64,000 nt of DNA, taken from Opitutaceae bacterium. GTDB lineage: Bacteria > Verrucomicrobiota > Verrucomicrobiia > Opitutales > Opitutaceae. How positions within the stretch are numbered: the first letter of the stretch is position 1; every line of letters starts with the position of its first letter. The notes beneath the pieces were generated by a model, which searched no databases, was not told the origin of the DNA, and worked only from the letters and a program-made list of their open reading frames with translations. Below, piece by piece: positions 1-8,208 of this stretch. The stretch is taken from assembly GCA_016794625.1 (NCBI GenBank), contig JAEUGY010000118.1:1-64000 (forward strand), given 5' to 3'. Position numbers and translations under genes: made by a program.

Positions 1-1
1 C

Positions 2-1114
2 CTGAAAAATGCCAAGGCCGATCCGGTCGCCGGCACCAACCCCGACGAGAACTTCGCCCGGGAAATCATGCAGCTCTTCACGGTGGGCCTGGTCCAGCTC
101 CAGCCCGACGGCACGCTCAAGCTCGACGCCGCCGGACTGCCAATCCCGACCTACAATCAGACCATCATCACCGAAACCGCAAAGGTCTTCACCGGGTGGG
201 GCTACTTCTCCACCCTGACCAATCCGAACTTCCGCACGGCCCGGCCCGACCACATCAATCCGATGATGCTGTACCCCTCCTTCCATGAGCCGGGGCAGAA
301 AACCATCATCAACAATGTCGTCATCCCGGCCAATCTGGGCGGAACCGAAGATCTCAAGCGCACGCTCGACACCCTTTTCAACCACGAGAACACCGGACCC
401 TTCATCTGCCGGCAGCTGATCCAGCGTCTGGTGACGGACAATCCCAGCCCCGGCTACATCTACCGGGTCGCCCAGAAATTCGCCAACAATGGCAGCGGCG
501 TCCGGGGCGATCTCGGCGCCGTCGTCCGGGCCATCCTCACCGACTATGAGGCGCGTTCCCCGGCCGCCGCCGCCGTGCCCGGCTACGGCAAGTTGAAGGA
601 GCCCCTGCTCCGTTACACCGCCCTGCTCCGCAGCTTCGGAGCCACCACGCCAAGCGGCCGGAACAATATGATCAACGCCTACAACAGTCTCTACCAGGCG
701 CCGCAGAAATCGCCCAGCGTGTTCAATTTCTTCGAACCGGGCTACGTGCAGCCCGGCACGCTCGCCGCCGCCGGTCTGGTCGCACCTGAATTCCAGATCA
801 CCGACGACACCACCGCGATCCTGGTGCCCAATTTTCTGGGCAACCTGATCTTCACGGTCGCGAACGCCAACACCGTCGCGGGCCAGTCCACCTTCTCGCT
901 CAACCTGACAACCGAGCAAGGACTGGTCGGCTCGACCAGCGCGCTGCTGGACCATCTCTCACTCGTCATGACCGGCGGTCAGTTGAGCAGCGCCACCCGC
1001 AACCGCATCACCACCTCCCTCGGCGCCCTCGGCGCGGCCACCAGCGCCCTCGAGCGGGCCCAGACTGCGATCCTGCTCATCGCCACCAGTCCGGATGGCG
1101 CCACCCAGAAATAG
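2..1114 (+). CDS. DUF1800 family protein, C-terminal part (5' end outside window)
   Basis: The reading frame is open from base 2 and reads into the window with a conserved block ending ENFAREIMQLFTVG, which is characteristic of the DUF1800 family; the true start lies to the left of the window. About 370 residues are visible, ending in a TAG stop. Later blocks such as LFNHENTGPFICRQLIQRLV and SPSVFNFFEPGY are also typical of this family. DUF1800 proteins are large exported proteins of unknown function, abundant in Planctomycetes and Verrucomicrobia and usually encoded next to a DUF1501 gene, as here (47 bases downstream, same strand). The ATG at base 68 lies inside the conserved block and is not the real start. 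Confidence 0.9.
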   Translation: MKNAKADPVAGTNPDENFAREIMQLFTVGLVQLQPDGTLKLDAAGLPIPTYNQTIITETAKVFTGWGYFSTLTNPNFRTARPDHINPMMLYPSFHEPGQKTIINNVVIPANLGGTEDLKRTLDTLFNHENTGPFICRQLIQRLVTDNPSPGYIYRVAQKFANNGSGVRGDLGAVVRAILTDYEARSPAAAAVPGYGKLKEPLLRYTALLRSFGATTPSGRNNMINAYNSLYQAPQKSPSVFNFFEPGYVQPGTLAAAGLVAPEFQITDDTTAILVPNFLGNLIFTVANANTVAGQSTFSLNLTTEQGLVGSTSALLDHLSLVMTGGQLSSATRNRITTSLGALGAATSALERAQTAILLIATSPDGATQK

Positions 1115-1161
1115 GCCGCACCGCCCACCTCCCCCTCCGTCCCTCTTCCTCCTCTTCCGCC

Positions 1162-2592
1162 ATGAATGTCCTTCCCCGCCGCCAGTTCATCGGTCAGTGC
1201 TGCGCCGCCGTTGGCGCGACCGGCATGATGTCCGCGTTGTCCGCCCTGCGTGCCACCGCCGCCGCCGCCAGCATCCCCTCCGGCAACAACCTGCCCGGCA
1301 CCGAAGCCGATGTGGCCTCCGATTACCGCGCGCTCGTCTGCATCTTCCTCAACGGAGGCAACGACGCCTCCAACCTCATCGTGCCGTATGACGCCAGTGG
1401 TTACGCCGCGTATGCCAGTGCGCGCACCGCCCTGGCCCTGCCGCAGTCGACCCTGCTGCCGATCCTGCCCAAGACCTCGGACGGACGCTCCTTCGCCCTG
1501 CACCCGTCCACCGGGGAGCTGAAGAACCTCTTCGAAGGTGGGAAACTGGCGATCCTCGCCAACGTCGGCACCCTGGTCGAGCCCACCACCGTGGCCCAGT
1601 ACAAGGCCCAGAGCGTCAAGTTGCCGCCGCAGCTCTTCTCGCACAACGACCAGCAGGCCCAGTGGCAGAGCAGCATCCCGGACCAGCCGTTCAAGACGGG
1701 CTGGGGCGGGCGCATGGCGGACCTCGTCAACTCGCTCAACACGAACAGCGCCGTCTCCATGTCGATGACGCTCAATGGCGTGAATTCGTTCCAGGTCGGC
1801 AACCTGATCTCCCAGCTCTCCGTGCAGCCCGCCAGCGCGAGCAGCCCGAAGGGCGGCCCGGTGGCCTTCGCGCGCACGACCGGGGGCAACAATCCCAACC
1901 GCTACCAAACGCAGAAGGACCTGTTCACCAGCCCGCAGTCCAATCTCTTTAGCTCGGCCTTCGGCACCCTCTCGTCCAACGCCATCGGCAACAGCGATGC
2001 CCTCGCCGCCGCCCTCGCCGCGACCGGCACGATCGCGACCAGCTTCCCCGACACGTCGCTGGGCAACCAGCTCAAGTCCATCGCCTACCTCATCTCCGCC
2101 GCCGGCACCCTCAAACTCAAGCGGCAGGTCTTCTTCGCCCGCATCGGCGGATGGGATACACACGCCGACCAGGTTGAAGCGGATGTCAGCCTTGGCGCCC
2201 ACGCCGGGCTGCTGCAGCAGGTCAGCCAGGCCATGAACGCGTTCTACAACGCCACGATCGAGCTGGGCTGCGCGAACCAGGTGACGACGTTCACCGCCTC
2301 GGACTTTGGCCGCACGTTCACCTCGAACGGCGACGGTTCCGACCACGGCTGGGGCGGGCACCACCTCGTGCTCGGCGGCGCGGTCAAGGGTGGCGACATC
2401 TACGGGCGCATGCCCAGCCCGGTGGTCAATGGTCCGGATGACACGGGACTCGGCCGCTGGATACCGACGACGAGTGTCGACGAGTACGGTGCCACGCTCG
2501 CCCGCTGGTTCGGGGTCAGCGACACCAACCTGCCCGTCGCCTTCCCCAACATCGGACGGTTCGCAAAGCCCAACCTCGGATTCCTTGGCTGA
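1162..2592 (+). CDS. DUF1501 family protein with twin-arginine signal
   Basis: This 476-residue protein starts with a twin-arginine export signal (RRQFIG at residues 6-11, hydrophobic stretch, Ala-rich cleavage zone near residue 36), so it is probably exported folded by the Tat system. The body has the DUF1501 hallmarks: LVCIFLNGGNDASN near residue 70, HNDQQAQWQS near residue 160, GGWDTHADQ, DFGRTFTSNGDGSDHGWGGHH and the GGDIYGRMP block. The family resembles sulfatase/alkaline-phosphatase-fold proteins, but its reaction is not known. It follows the DUF1800 gene by 47 bases and overlaps the next gene by one base, so the three probably form one transcription unit. Confidence 0.92.
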   Translation: MNVLPRRQFIGQCCAAVGATGMMSALSALRATAAAASIPSGNNLPGTEADVASDYRALVCIFLNGGNDASNLIVPYDASGYAAYASARTALALPQSTLLPILPKTSDGRSFALHPSTGELKNLFEGGKLAILANVGTLVEPTTVAQYKAQSVKLPPQLFSHNDQQAQWQSSIPDQPFKTGWGGRMADLVNSLNTNSAVSMSMTLNGVNSFQVGNLISQLSVQPASASSPKGGPVAFARTTGGNNPNRYQTQKDLFTSPQSNLFSSAFGTLSSNAIGNSDALAAALAATGTIATSFPDTSLGNQLKSIAYLISAAGTLKLKRQVFFARIGGWDTHADQVEADVSLGAHAGLLQQVSQAMNAFYNATIELGCANQVTTFTASDFGRTFTSNGDGSDHGWGGHHLVLGGAVKGGDIYGRMPSPVVNGPDDTGLGRWIPTTSVDEYGATLARWFGVSDTNLPVAFPNIGRFAKPNLGFLG

Positions 2593-3149
2593 TGCGTGCC
2601 CGGACCGCCACGCCCCCGCCCCAGCCGGCCATGAAGCCCGCCACGATCTACCTGGCGGTGGCGGCAGGATTCCTCCTGCTCCTCCTCGTCCTCCGCCCCG
2701 ACGCCGGCGTAGCCACCGATCCGCGGTCCCCCCGGATCGCCGCTCCTCCCGCACCACCGGCCAGCGCCGCCCCGGCCCTTGCCGCCAGTCCGGTCGCATC
2801 CGAAGAACGCTCTCCTCTCGCCGACGGGCTGAATGCCCCCGCCGGCACGGTTGATGAGGACCTGCGCATCGTCGCCACCCTGATCGAGGTGTTCCGCAGC
2901 AATTTCCCCCGCGACGGCAATCCGACCGGCTCCAACGCCGAGATCACCGCCGCCCTCACCGGCCGCAACCGCCTCCGCCTCGCCCTCGTGCCACCCGATC
3001 ACCCCGCGCTCAATGCCCGTGGAGAACTGTGCGACCGCTGGGGCACGCCGTTCTTCTTCCACTCGGAAAGCCGTGTGCAGACCGAAATCCGCTCCGCCGG
3101 CCCCGACCGCAAGCACTGGACCGAGGACGACGTCGTGACCAAGCAGTAG
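2592..3149 (+). CDS. Small membrane-anchored protein with pseudopilin-like C-terminal tail
   Basis: A 185-residue protein whose ATG overlaps the stop of the DUF1501 gene (TGATG), suggesting translational coupling. A second in-frame ATG at 2631 (residue 14, MKPATIYLAV) sits directly before the single hydrophobic segment (about residues 17-33) and may be the real start. An Ala/Pro-rich linker follows. The C-terminal 60 residues contain GELCDRWGTPFFFHSES and IRSAGPDRKHWTEDD, which resemble the C-terminal end of type II secretion major pseudopilins (a DPWG...SLGADG pattern) without the N-terminal pilin helix. I infer a single-pass envelope protein facing the periplasm; its function is not known. 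It could help anchor or expose the DUF1501/DUF1800 products. Confidence 0.8.
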   Translation: MRARTATPPPQPAMKPATIYLAVAAGFLLLLLVLRPDAGVATDPRSPRIAAPPAPPASAAPALAASPVASEERSPLADGLNAPAGTVDEDLRIVATLIEVFRSNFPRDGNPTGSNAEITAALTGRNRLRLALVPPDHPALNARGELCDRWGTPFFFHSESRVQTEIRSAGPDRKHWTEDDVVTKQ

Positions 3150-3182
3150 GGGTTGTGTCGACACGCCACGCCATGTGGGAAA

Positions 3183-3245
3183 GGAATGACGAATTCCGAA
3201 TGACAAATGACGAATGGATGAGGCCTGAGGCCGAATGGATGAGAC
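3183..3245 (+). repeat. GAATGACGAA-type short repeat
   Basis: The stretch after the 3149 stop contains imperfect iterations of GAATGACGAA, GAATGACAAATGACGAA and GAATGGATGAG. It is clearly more AT-rich than the surrounding DNA and has no coding potential. I know of no function; it marks the start of a gene-free spacer that continues to 3451. Confidence 0.55.
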
Positions 3246-3326
3246 CGTGAAGGTGGCTGCGGCTTGAGCCGCACGTCTTCGCCGGCCCATGCAAACCGCG
3301 TCTCTCCACCCAGACCCCGCTTCCCA

Positions 3327-3432
3327 GGAGGGCGCCGCTCCGTCGGCGCCGTTTGCGCGTCGCGGTGACCACGACGTTCCGGCGTTGTGATTCGTAGACC
3401 GTTCCCCGGCGTCGACGGAGCGACGCCCTCCA
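3327..3432. repeat. Inverted pair of CTCCGT-loop palindromes (BIME-like)
   Basis: Two hairpin elements in opposite orientation. The first (3327-3350) has arms GGCGCCG and CGGCGCC around loop CTCCGT. The second (3408-3432) is the reverse orientation of the same element but with arms GGCGTCG/CGACGCC. Each carries a GGAGG or CCTCC flank on its outer side. The 58 bases between them contain the TTTGCGCGTCG and TGATTCGTAGACCGT linkers seen at the other copies. They lie between a plus-strand and a minus-strand gene that converge, so they may act as a bidirectional terminator or mRNA-end structure. Confidence 0.8.
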
Positions 3433-3451
3433 CCGCAGGCACCGACTTCGC

Positions 3452-4339
3452 TCAGCGCCCCGCGGTCGTGCTGGGCTCGGGTTCGGGTTCGCCTGAGCGG
3501 CGCATCGCCCGTGCGCGAAAGGCGAGGTCGTCGGCTTCAATCAACGACCGCAGCCAGGCGAGGTCCGGCCGGCTGGCATTCACTCCCACCCGCATCGCAA
3601 TCGAGGGAAGAAAGACGAGCCGCACCGTCGCAAAATTAATCCCGATCAAGCGTCCATCGAGTCCGACCACCGGACCGCCGGAGTCGCCGTGATGCACGGG
3701 GGCGTCGTGACGAAACTCCTCCACCTCGCCCGGCCCCCCTTCCGTTGGAGGTGGCCTCGCCGAGGCCGCGACGCGCCCACCCGGCGCGCCCCCGTCCTTT
3801 CCGTTCCCGGCCCCGCCGCGTCGGCCGGTGGCCTTCACGCGACCGGCCAGACAATCGAGCTGAAAGGTGCGCTCCACCCCCTCCTCATAGTCCGGCCCGC
3901 AGACCAGGACCGGCTGCCCAACGGTCACATCCGGAGCCCACTCAAACGCATACGGGATCGGCCAGGCCGTGCGCAGCAGGGCCAGGTCCGGTCCGCCCTG
4001 GGTCAGATCGCCGCGCCAGACCACGCGCGCCGGCACCACGAATCGATGGTGGGCGTCGCGGCCCACCACCAGCCGCACCACCTCGTTGCCCACGCAATGA
4101 GCCGCGGTCAAAAAGTAGCCCCGGCGATCAATCGCGGTGGCCGACCCCACGCCGCCTCCCTCGTTGACCAGAAGCGCGGTCCGTCGCAGCAGGAACTCCG
4201 CGGCGTTCGTCCCGGCGATGGTCATTTCGGCATAGGGCTGGAATGAGGCGCGCCGCTCGCTGGTGGTGATCGCATGGTTGCAGCCAAGTAGCAGACCCAG
4301 GACAGCCACCATTAGAAACAGGACCACACAACGCGCCAT
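3452..4339 (-). CDS. Trypsin-like serine protease, predicted lipoprotein
   Basis: The start is taken at the ATG at 4339 (a GTG at 4366 in the same frame would only add nine residues before the signal). The 295-residue product begins with a lipoprotein signal peptide ending LLLGC, then a chymotrypsin-fold protease with an intact triad: His81 in TAAHC, Asp118 in GGPDLALL, Ser220 in HGDSGGPVVG. The family hydrolyses peptide bonds; the lipobox predicts envelope anchoring. Between Asp118 and Ser220 lies a Gly/Pro/Arg-rich insert (about residues 172-204), part of which is encoded by an intergenic-type palindromic repeat read in frame (RVAASARPPPTEGG). The insert falls where a surface loop is expected, so the enzyme may still be active. 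It converges on the 3149 gene. Confidence 0.88.
   Translation of the reverse strand: MARCVVLFLMVAVLGLLLGCNHAITTSERRASFQPYAEMTIAGTNAAEFLLRRTALLVNEGGGVGSATAIDRRGYFLTAAHCVGNEVVRLVVGRDAHHRFVVPARVVWRGDLTQGGPDLALLRTAWPIPYAFEWAPDVTVGQPVLVCGPDYEEGVERTFQLDCLAGRVKATGRRGGAGNGKDGGAPGGRVAASARPPPTEGGPGEVEEFRHDAPVHHGDSGGPVVGLDGRLIGINFATVRLVFLPSIAMRVGVNASRPDLAWLRSLIEADDLAFRARAMRRSGEPEPEPSTTAGR
3744..3770. repeat. GGCCTC/GAGGCC palindrome inside the serine protease gene
   Basis: This is a copy of the interspersed element with GTTGGAGG arm and stem GGCCTC-GCC-GAGGCC, the same as copies in spacers at 11906, 16512 and 54590. Here it lies wholly within a coding region, in frame, and is translated on the minus strand as part of the loop RVAASARPPPTEGG. 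The reading frame on both sides encodes normal protease sequence. Confidence 0.85.
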
Positions 4340-4457
4340 GACGACCCAGCCTGCAAGACCGTGCACCCAGGATCAACCGCCGTCTTGGCCCCGTTAGCCT
4401 GGATCGGGCGACGGTTTTCACTTGGCGCCGTCGGGCCCCTGAGTGAACTCGCTCGAC

Positions 4458-5405
4458 ATGCGGTACCTCCCGTTCCTCTGCTGTTTCCTCAGCGGCTTGA
4501 CTCTTGCCCAGGCAGCCACCCCGACAACACCCCACCTGCGCAAGACCGGTGAAGCCACGTTGCTCACCCCGCGTTCCGGGGCCGCGGTCGTGCTCACGGA
4601 AGAGGCCGCCTACATCATCGGCGGCAGCAATCCCAGCGGCACGATCGGCGATATTGAACGCATCGACCTCACTACGCTGAAATCCTCGTGTGTGACGGAG
4701 AAAATCGAGGGACGTCGCTTTCCGGCCGCAGCCCGTCTGGGTCGGAAACTGTATGTGGTCGGCGGCCTGCGCCTGGGCGTGCGACCGGTCCTTCCCGTGG
4801 ACACCGTCGAGATTTTCGACCTCGACACGCGGGAGGTCACCCGCGGGAAACCCCTGCCCACGCCCCGCAGCGGTCTCGGCCTCGCGGCCCTGGGCGGGAA
4901 ACTCTATGCCATCGGCGGCACGCAGGTGCAGGGACCCAATCGCACGCAGACCAACCGGGTGGAGGTCTACGATCCGGTGACCGACAGCTGGACAGACGGC
5001 CCGTTCATGCCGACTCCGCGCGAGTGCGAGGCCGTGGTCGTCACCGGGTTCATCCTGGTGCCCGGAGGCTTCGCCTCCCGCCGGTCCCTCGACGCGGTCG
5101 AGCTGTTCATCCCGGGCGAACAGGCCTGGAAACGCTTGCCGGCCCTGAGCGTGCCGACCAGCGCGGCGGGAGTCGCGGTGGCTGGTTCCCATCTGTATCT
5201 GTTCGGCAACTATGATGATCGCAGCCAGGTGCTGGCGTACGATTTGCGGACCCGTCAGACCCAAAAGCTCAAGGTCGATTTCAAACCCGCCCGCCACGCC
5301 GCGGCTGACGCGCTCGGCTCGCTTCTCGTGGTGGCCGGAGGCAGCACCGCCGAAACGGGGCCCGATCGCTCGGAGGTCCAGTTCTTCGAGGTCGCACCGC
5401 CGTGA
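4458..5405 (+). CDS. Secreted Kelch-repeat beta-propeller protein
   Basis: I place the start at ATG 4458, which gives a compact signal peptide (MRYLPFLCCFLSGLTLAQAA); a GTG at 4443 in the same frame is possible. No clear ribosome binding site decides between them. The mature protein shows about six Kelch blades, recognised by repeated hydrophobic-GG patterns (YIIGGSNP, LYVVGGLR, LYAIGGTQ, ILVPGGFA, LYLFGNYD, LLVVAGGS) each followed by a VEVYDP-like strand, enough for a closed six-bladed propeller. Such exported propellers usually bind proteins or sugars; no catalytic motif is visible. It is divergent from the serine protease (118 bases apart). Confidence 0.85.
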   Translation: MRYLPFLCCFLSGLTLAQAATPTTPHLRKTGEATLLTPRSGAAVVLTEEAAYIIGGSNPSGTIGDIERIDLTTLKSSCVTEKIEGRRFPAAARLGRKLYVVGGLRLGVRPVLPVDTVEIFDLDTREVTRGKPLPTPRSGLGLAALGGKLYAIGGTQVQGPNRTQTNRVEVYDPVTDSWTDGPFMPTPRECEAVVVTGFILVPGGFASRRSLDAVELFIPGEQAWKRLPALSVPTSAAGVAVAGSHLYLFGNYDDRSQVLAYDLRTRQTQKLKVDFKPARHAAADALGSLLVVAGGSTAETGPDRSEVQFFEVAPP

Positions 5406-5820
5406 CGCGGCCTTAGCGAGGCCTGTTCGGAGGACAGAGGCGGGACCGAGGGTCCCGTCGCGGCCTCAGCGAGGCCACCTCCAACGGGCGGCCGACAACA
5501 GGTCACCCACAGGGTGCTCTCCTGGAGGGCGCCGCTCCGTCGGCGCCGGTTGCGCATCGTTGCAACCAAAACGTTCGGGCGTAGTGGTGCGTGATTCGTT
5601 CCCCGGCGTCGACGGAGCGACGCCCTCCACCGGAGCCCAATCGGAATCAAATGGCATTCCTACGGTCCCTGAAGCTCCCGCGGCCTCAGCGAGACCACCT
5701 CCAGCGGGCGGCCGACAACAGGTCACCCACAGGGTGCTCTCCTGGAGGGCGCCGCTCCGTCGGCGCCGGTTGCGCGTCGTCGCAACCAAAACGCTCGGGC
5801 GTAGTGGTGCGTGATTCGTG
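5404..5820. repeat. Palindromic repeat mosaic with a 220-base-offset duplication
   Basis: This gene-free spacer (5406-6004) is mostly repeats. In order: stem GGCCTT-AGC-GAGGCC (5407), stem GGGACC-GAG-GGTCCC (about 5442), stem GGCCTC-AGC-GAGGCC (5462), a linker with ACCCACAGGGT, stem GGCGCCG-CTCCGT-CGGCGCC (5522-5547), and the inverted GGCGTCG/CGACGCC stem (5605-5629). About 139 bases (5461-5599) recur at 5681-5819 with few differences, including the linkers, so a unit was duplicated locally; the second copy lacks the closing inverted stem. From 5821 to 6004 I see no further repeat, only the upstream region of the next gene. Confidence 0.85.
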
Positions 5821-6004
5821 GACCCGCGCCGCTTCCCATTTCCGGGAACCGGAGCACCGAAGTTGAAACCACCCGAGCTGCACGGCGCGGCGCGGCGGCG
5901 TTGCCGCGATGCTCCTTGTCGCCAGCCGGGGGGATTGATCGCTGATTCCAGGGGCTTCGTCGCAAACCCTGCATCGTGGCAGCTACTGTGCGTGTGAAGG
6001 GGAC

Positions 6005-6709
6005 ATGCGAGCCCTCCTGTCCCTCCTTGTCCTACTCACCCTGGTATCGGGTGCGGCCGCCCAGTCGACCCTCGATCATGTCCGTCGCGCCCAGGAGCTG
6101 CTTGGGCCCGACACCTGGTCCCGCGCACTCGTCGTCACCAATCGCCAGCCCGGCGCCATCTACCCGGCTCGGGTGCACGCCCTTGTGTTCGAATTCAACC
6201 GCATGCTCTGGATCTACATGCCCTACGAAGGGACGCAGAGTCTCTCGACGCACACCGGTCAGGCCGAGGCCGACCGGGGGAACCTCTCCGCCCTGCTGCG
6301 GGAGCTCAACCCGGGCTTCGCCGAACTGGCGGACGCGCCTCCGCCGGCCGCGGGTGCCATCCCCATGACCGGATCGCCGCGCAACGGCTGCTTCATCGAG
6401 AGCCTCGCCGCGGCCCGCACGCGTCTCGCGCGCGGCGAGGAGGTACTCAAGGCCGGGATTCTGCTCTACTACACGGAACGCGGAGGAGCTGTGCGCGGAC
6501 ATGCCGTGCTGGCCTACGCCACACCGGCCGGAGTCTTTATCGATGATCCGCAGCAGCAGCGCTCGACCACGCTCGCAGGCGGCTGGAGCGACGACCCGCG
6601 CGAGCTGGCCGCCGGCCACGTTCCGCGGTCAAAATCCAACCTGGTCCGCGCCCGGCTGCTTCCTGTCTCCCAAACGCGACCTCTCGTGCAGGTGGCGGCG
6701 GTCCGTTGA
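6005..6709 (+). CDS. Secreted protein of unknown function with Cys/His/Asp pattern
   Basis: A 234-residue protein starting at ATG 6005 behind a good ribosome binding site (GAAGGGGA, one base before the start). Residues 1-20 form a signal peptide ending GAAAQ. I do not recognise the family with certainty. The second half has a conserved-looking Cys in NGCFIESL, a His in RGHAVLAY and an Asp pair in VFIDDPQQ, the order and spacing found in papain-like or transglutaminase-like cysteine enzymes. That is an inference from pattern only. Its stop is five bases from the stop of the convergent CheW gene. Confidence 0.75.
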   Translation: MRALLSLLVLLTLVSGAAAQSTLDHVRRAQELLGPDTWSRALVVTNRQPGAIYPARVHALVFEFNRMLWIYMPYEGTQSLSTHTGQAEADRGNLSALLRELNPGFAELADAPPPAAGAIPMTGSPRNGCFIESLAAARTRLARGEEVLKAGILLYYTERGGAVRGHAVLAYATPAGVFIDDPQQQRSTTLAGGWSDDPRELAAGHVPRSKSNLVRARLLPVSQTRPLVQVAAVR

Positions 6710-6714
6710 GCGGC

Positions 6715-8193
6715 TCAGGCGGCCCGGCTGGATCCGAAGATTTGTCGCGCAAGGGTGGCCAGATCGAGTACGCAGACCGCCCGGTCAGCCCCGCCCGCCC
6801 GGACTCGGATCATGTGGGTGAACGGCGGCACGACGCCGTGTCGGGCGGTGTCACGGCGAGGCAGCAACCGGGGCACCGCCGCGTGCAGGGAATCCACCGC
6901 GTCCACGACAAAGCCATGCCGGCCCGCCGTCGTCGTCACACAGAGCAGACGCCCACCCGGCCTCAGCACGGTTGGGGGGGCGCCAAGCAGCACCGCGAGA
7001 TCGACCACAGCCAGAGACTGCCCCAGTCGAAGGCAGACCCCGGCCGCAGCCTCACCGGAGGTTCGCACCTCCAGAAAGTCGTCAGGCAGCGGCAGCACGG
7101 TCTCAAGGCCGGCCAGCTCGGTCGCAAACCAGGAGCCGCCCGCCCGGTGCACGACATACCGGGTCGGCTCCACCTGGGCCGTTGTCGTCGTTCGCCCTTG
7201 GTCCGCCGTGGGTCCCGTCTCCACATGGCTCTCCTCAACCCCCTCCTCCACCCCCAGCGTGCGCCGCATGGCGTCTTCATTGAGTTGCAGCACCAAGGCT
7301 CCGTCGCGGGCCCGAAAGCTGCCGGAGACGAACTCAGGATGGCCGCCATTCTGAGCGGGGGGCGATCCGGTGGCCGCATCCGACACTCGCTCGAGGGTGA
7401 GGACCTCGTCGACCATCAGTGCGATCCGCCAGCCAGCATGTTCATAGACGACCCACGGGGCGGATCCTCCGCTTGAATCGGCGGACTCGAAGCCCAGCAG
7501 GGCGCCCAGATCGACGACCGGCACCATTCGACCCAGGACCGGGTGAAAGCCGCGCATCACCGGATGTCGCAGCGTCGATGACAACGTAGACGGACGCACC
7601 TCCACGCTGCGCACCCGCTCCGCATCGAGCCCGACGCGGACGGTGCCCACCCGGACCACGACATGGGCTCGTGCGGCCGTCGCTTCGCCCTCCGCCGCAG
7701 CGGTCGGTATCGGGGCGGTGGCCTCGTCCGCGAGGGGCGCGAGCAACGCGGATCTCACGCCATCGACCTGAAGGATCGCCTCCAGATCGAGCACCACCAC
7801 GACCCGGCCGCCGTCGGCCGGGGTGTAAAGTTGGGAAAAGAGTCCGGGACCTCCCCGGGTTTCCAGTGCGGTCAGCCGGTCCGCAGTCGGCGTCACCAGC
7901 CCGAGAACCTCGTCCACCTGCAACGCACATCGTCCCGTCTCGTGCCGGAGCACGACGGCAAACGCCACCGGGCCGAGCGGTTCGGAGGCAGCGGCCGGCT
8001 GGATCATCGCGGCGAGATCAAGCGTCGGCACGGGTCGGCCGCGCAGGGCGAAGGCGCCGAGCACGTGGCGGGCGGCCGCAGGAAAGGGCGTCAGGTCGAC
8101 CGGACCGCGCACCACCTCCTCAACCCACCGGGCGGGGAACGCCAGGTGGATCGGACCGATCCGGAAGAGGGCAAGCCTGACCGGTTCACTCAT
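6715..8193 (-). CDS. cheW: Triple-domain CheW chemotaxis adaptor
   Basis: The 492-residue protein consists of three consecutive CheW-like domains (about residues 1-150, 170-325 and 340-490), each with the family's strand pattern and V-D-L/V-L-D-L motifs (for example RPVPTLDLAAM, RMVPVVDLGALLGF, SLAVVDLAVLLGA, AVCVLDLATLA). Most CheW proteins have one domain of about 150 residues that bridges chemoreceptors and the CheA kinase; a three-domain form could link several receptors or kinases. It follows the PAS chemoreceptor gene by 15 bases on the same strand, so the two are probably co-transcribed and work together. No cheA, cheY, cheR or cheB is in the window. Confidence 0.9.
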   Translation of the reverse strand: MSEPVRLALFRIGPIHLAFPARWVEEVVRGPVDLTPFPAAARHVLGAFALRGRPVPTLDLAAMIQPAAASEPLGPVAFAVVLRHETGRCALQVDEVLGLVTPTADRLTALETRGGPGLFSQLYTPADGGRVVVVLDLEAILQVDGVRSALLAPLADEATAPIPTAAAEGEATAARAHVVVRVGTVRVGLDAERVRSVEVRPSTLSSTLRHPVMRGFHPVLGRMVPVVDLGALLGFESADSSGGSAPWVVYEHAGWRIALMVDEVLTLERVSDAATGSPPAQNGGHPEFVSGSFRARDGALVLQLNEDAMRRTLGVEEGVEESHVETGPTADQGRTTTTAQVEPTRYVVHRAGGSWFATELAGLETVLPLPDDFLEVRTSGEAAAGVCLRLGQSLAVVDLAVLLGAPPTVLRPGGRLLCVTTTAGRHGFVVDAVDSLHAAVPRLLPRRDTARHGVVPPFTHMIRVRAGGADRAVCVLDLATLARQIFGSSRAA

Positions 8194-8208
8194 GACATGC
8201 TCCCCACG

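Noticed and set aside
979..2799. 606-codon minus-strand frame opposite the DUF1501 gene
   Set aside because: It is an antisense shadow of a well-supported gene, caused by high GC; its translation is Arg/Gly/Ala-rich without any recognisable domain.
5255..5814. Repeat-derived open frames between 5255 and 5883 (peptides such as VAASARPPPTE and GVAPSTPG)
   Set aside because: They are translations of palindromic repeats in non-coding DNA. Only the copy in the serine protease lies in a supported coding frame.
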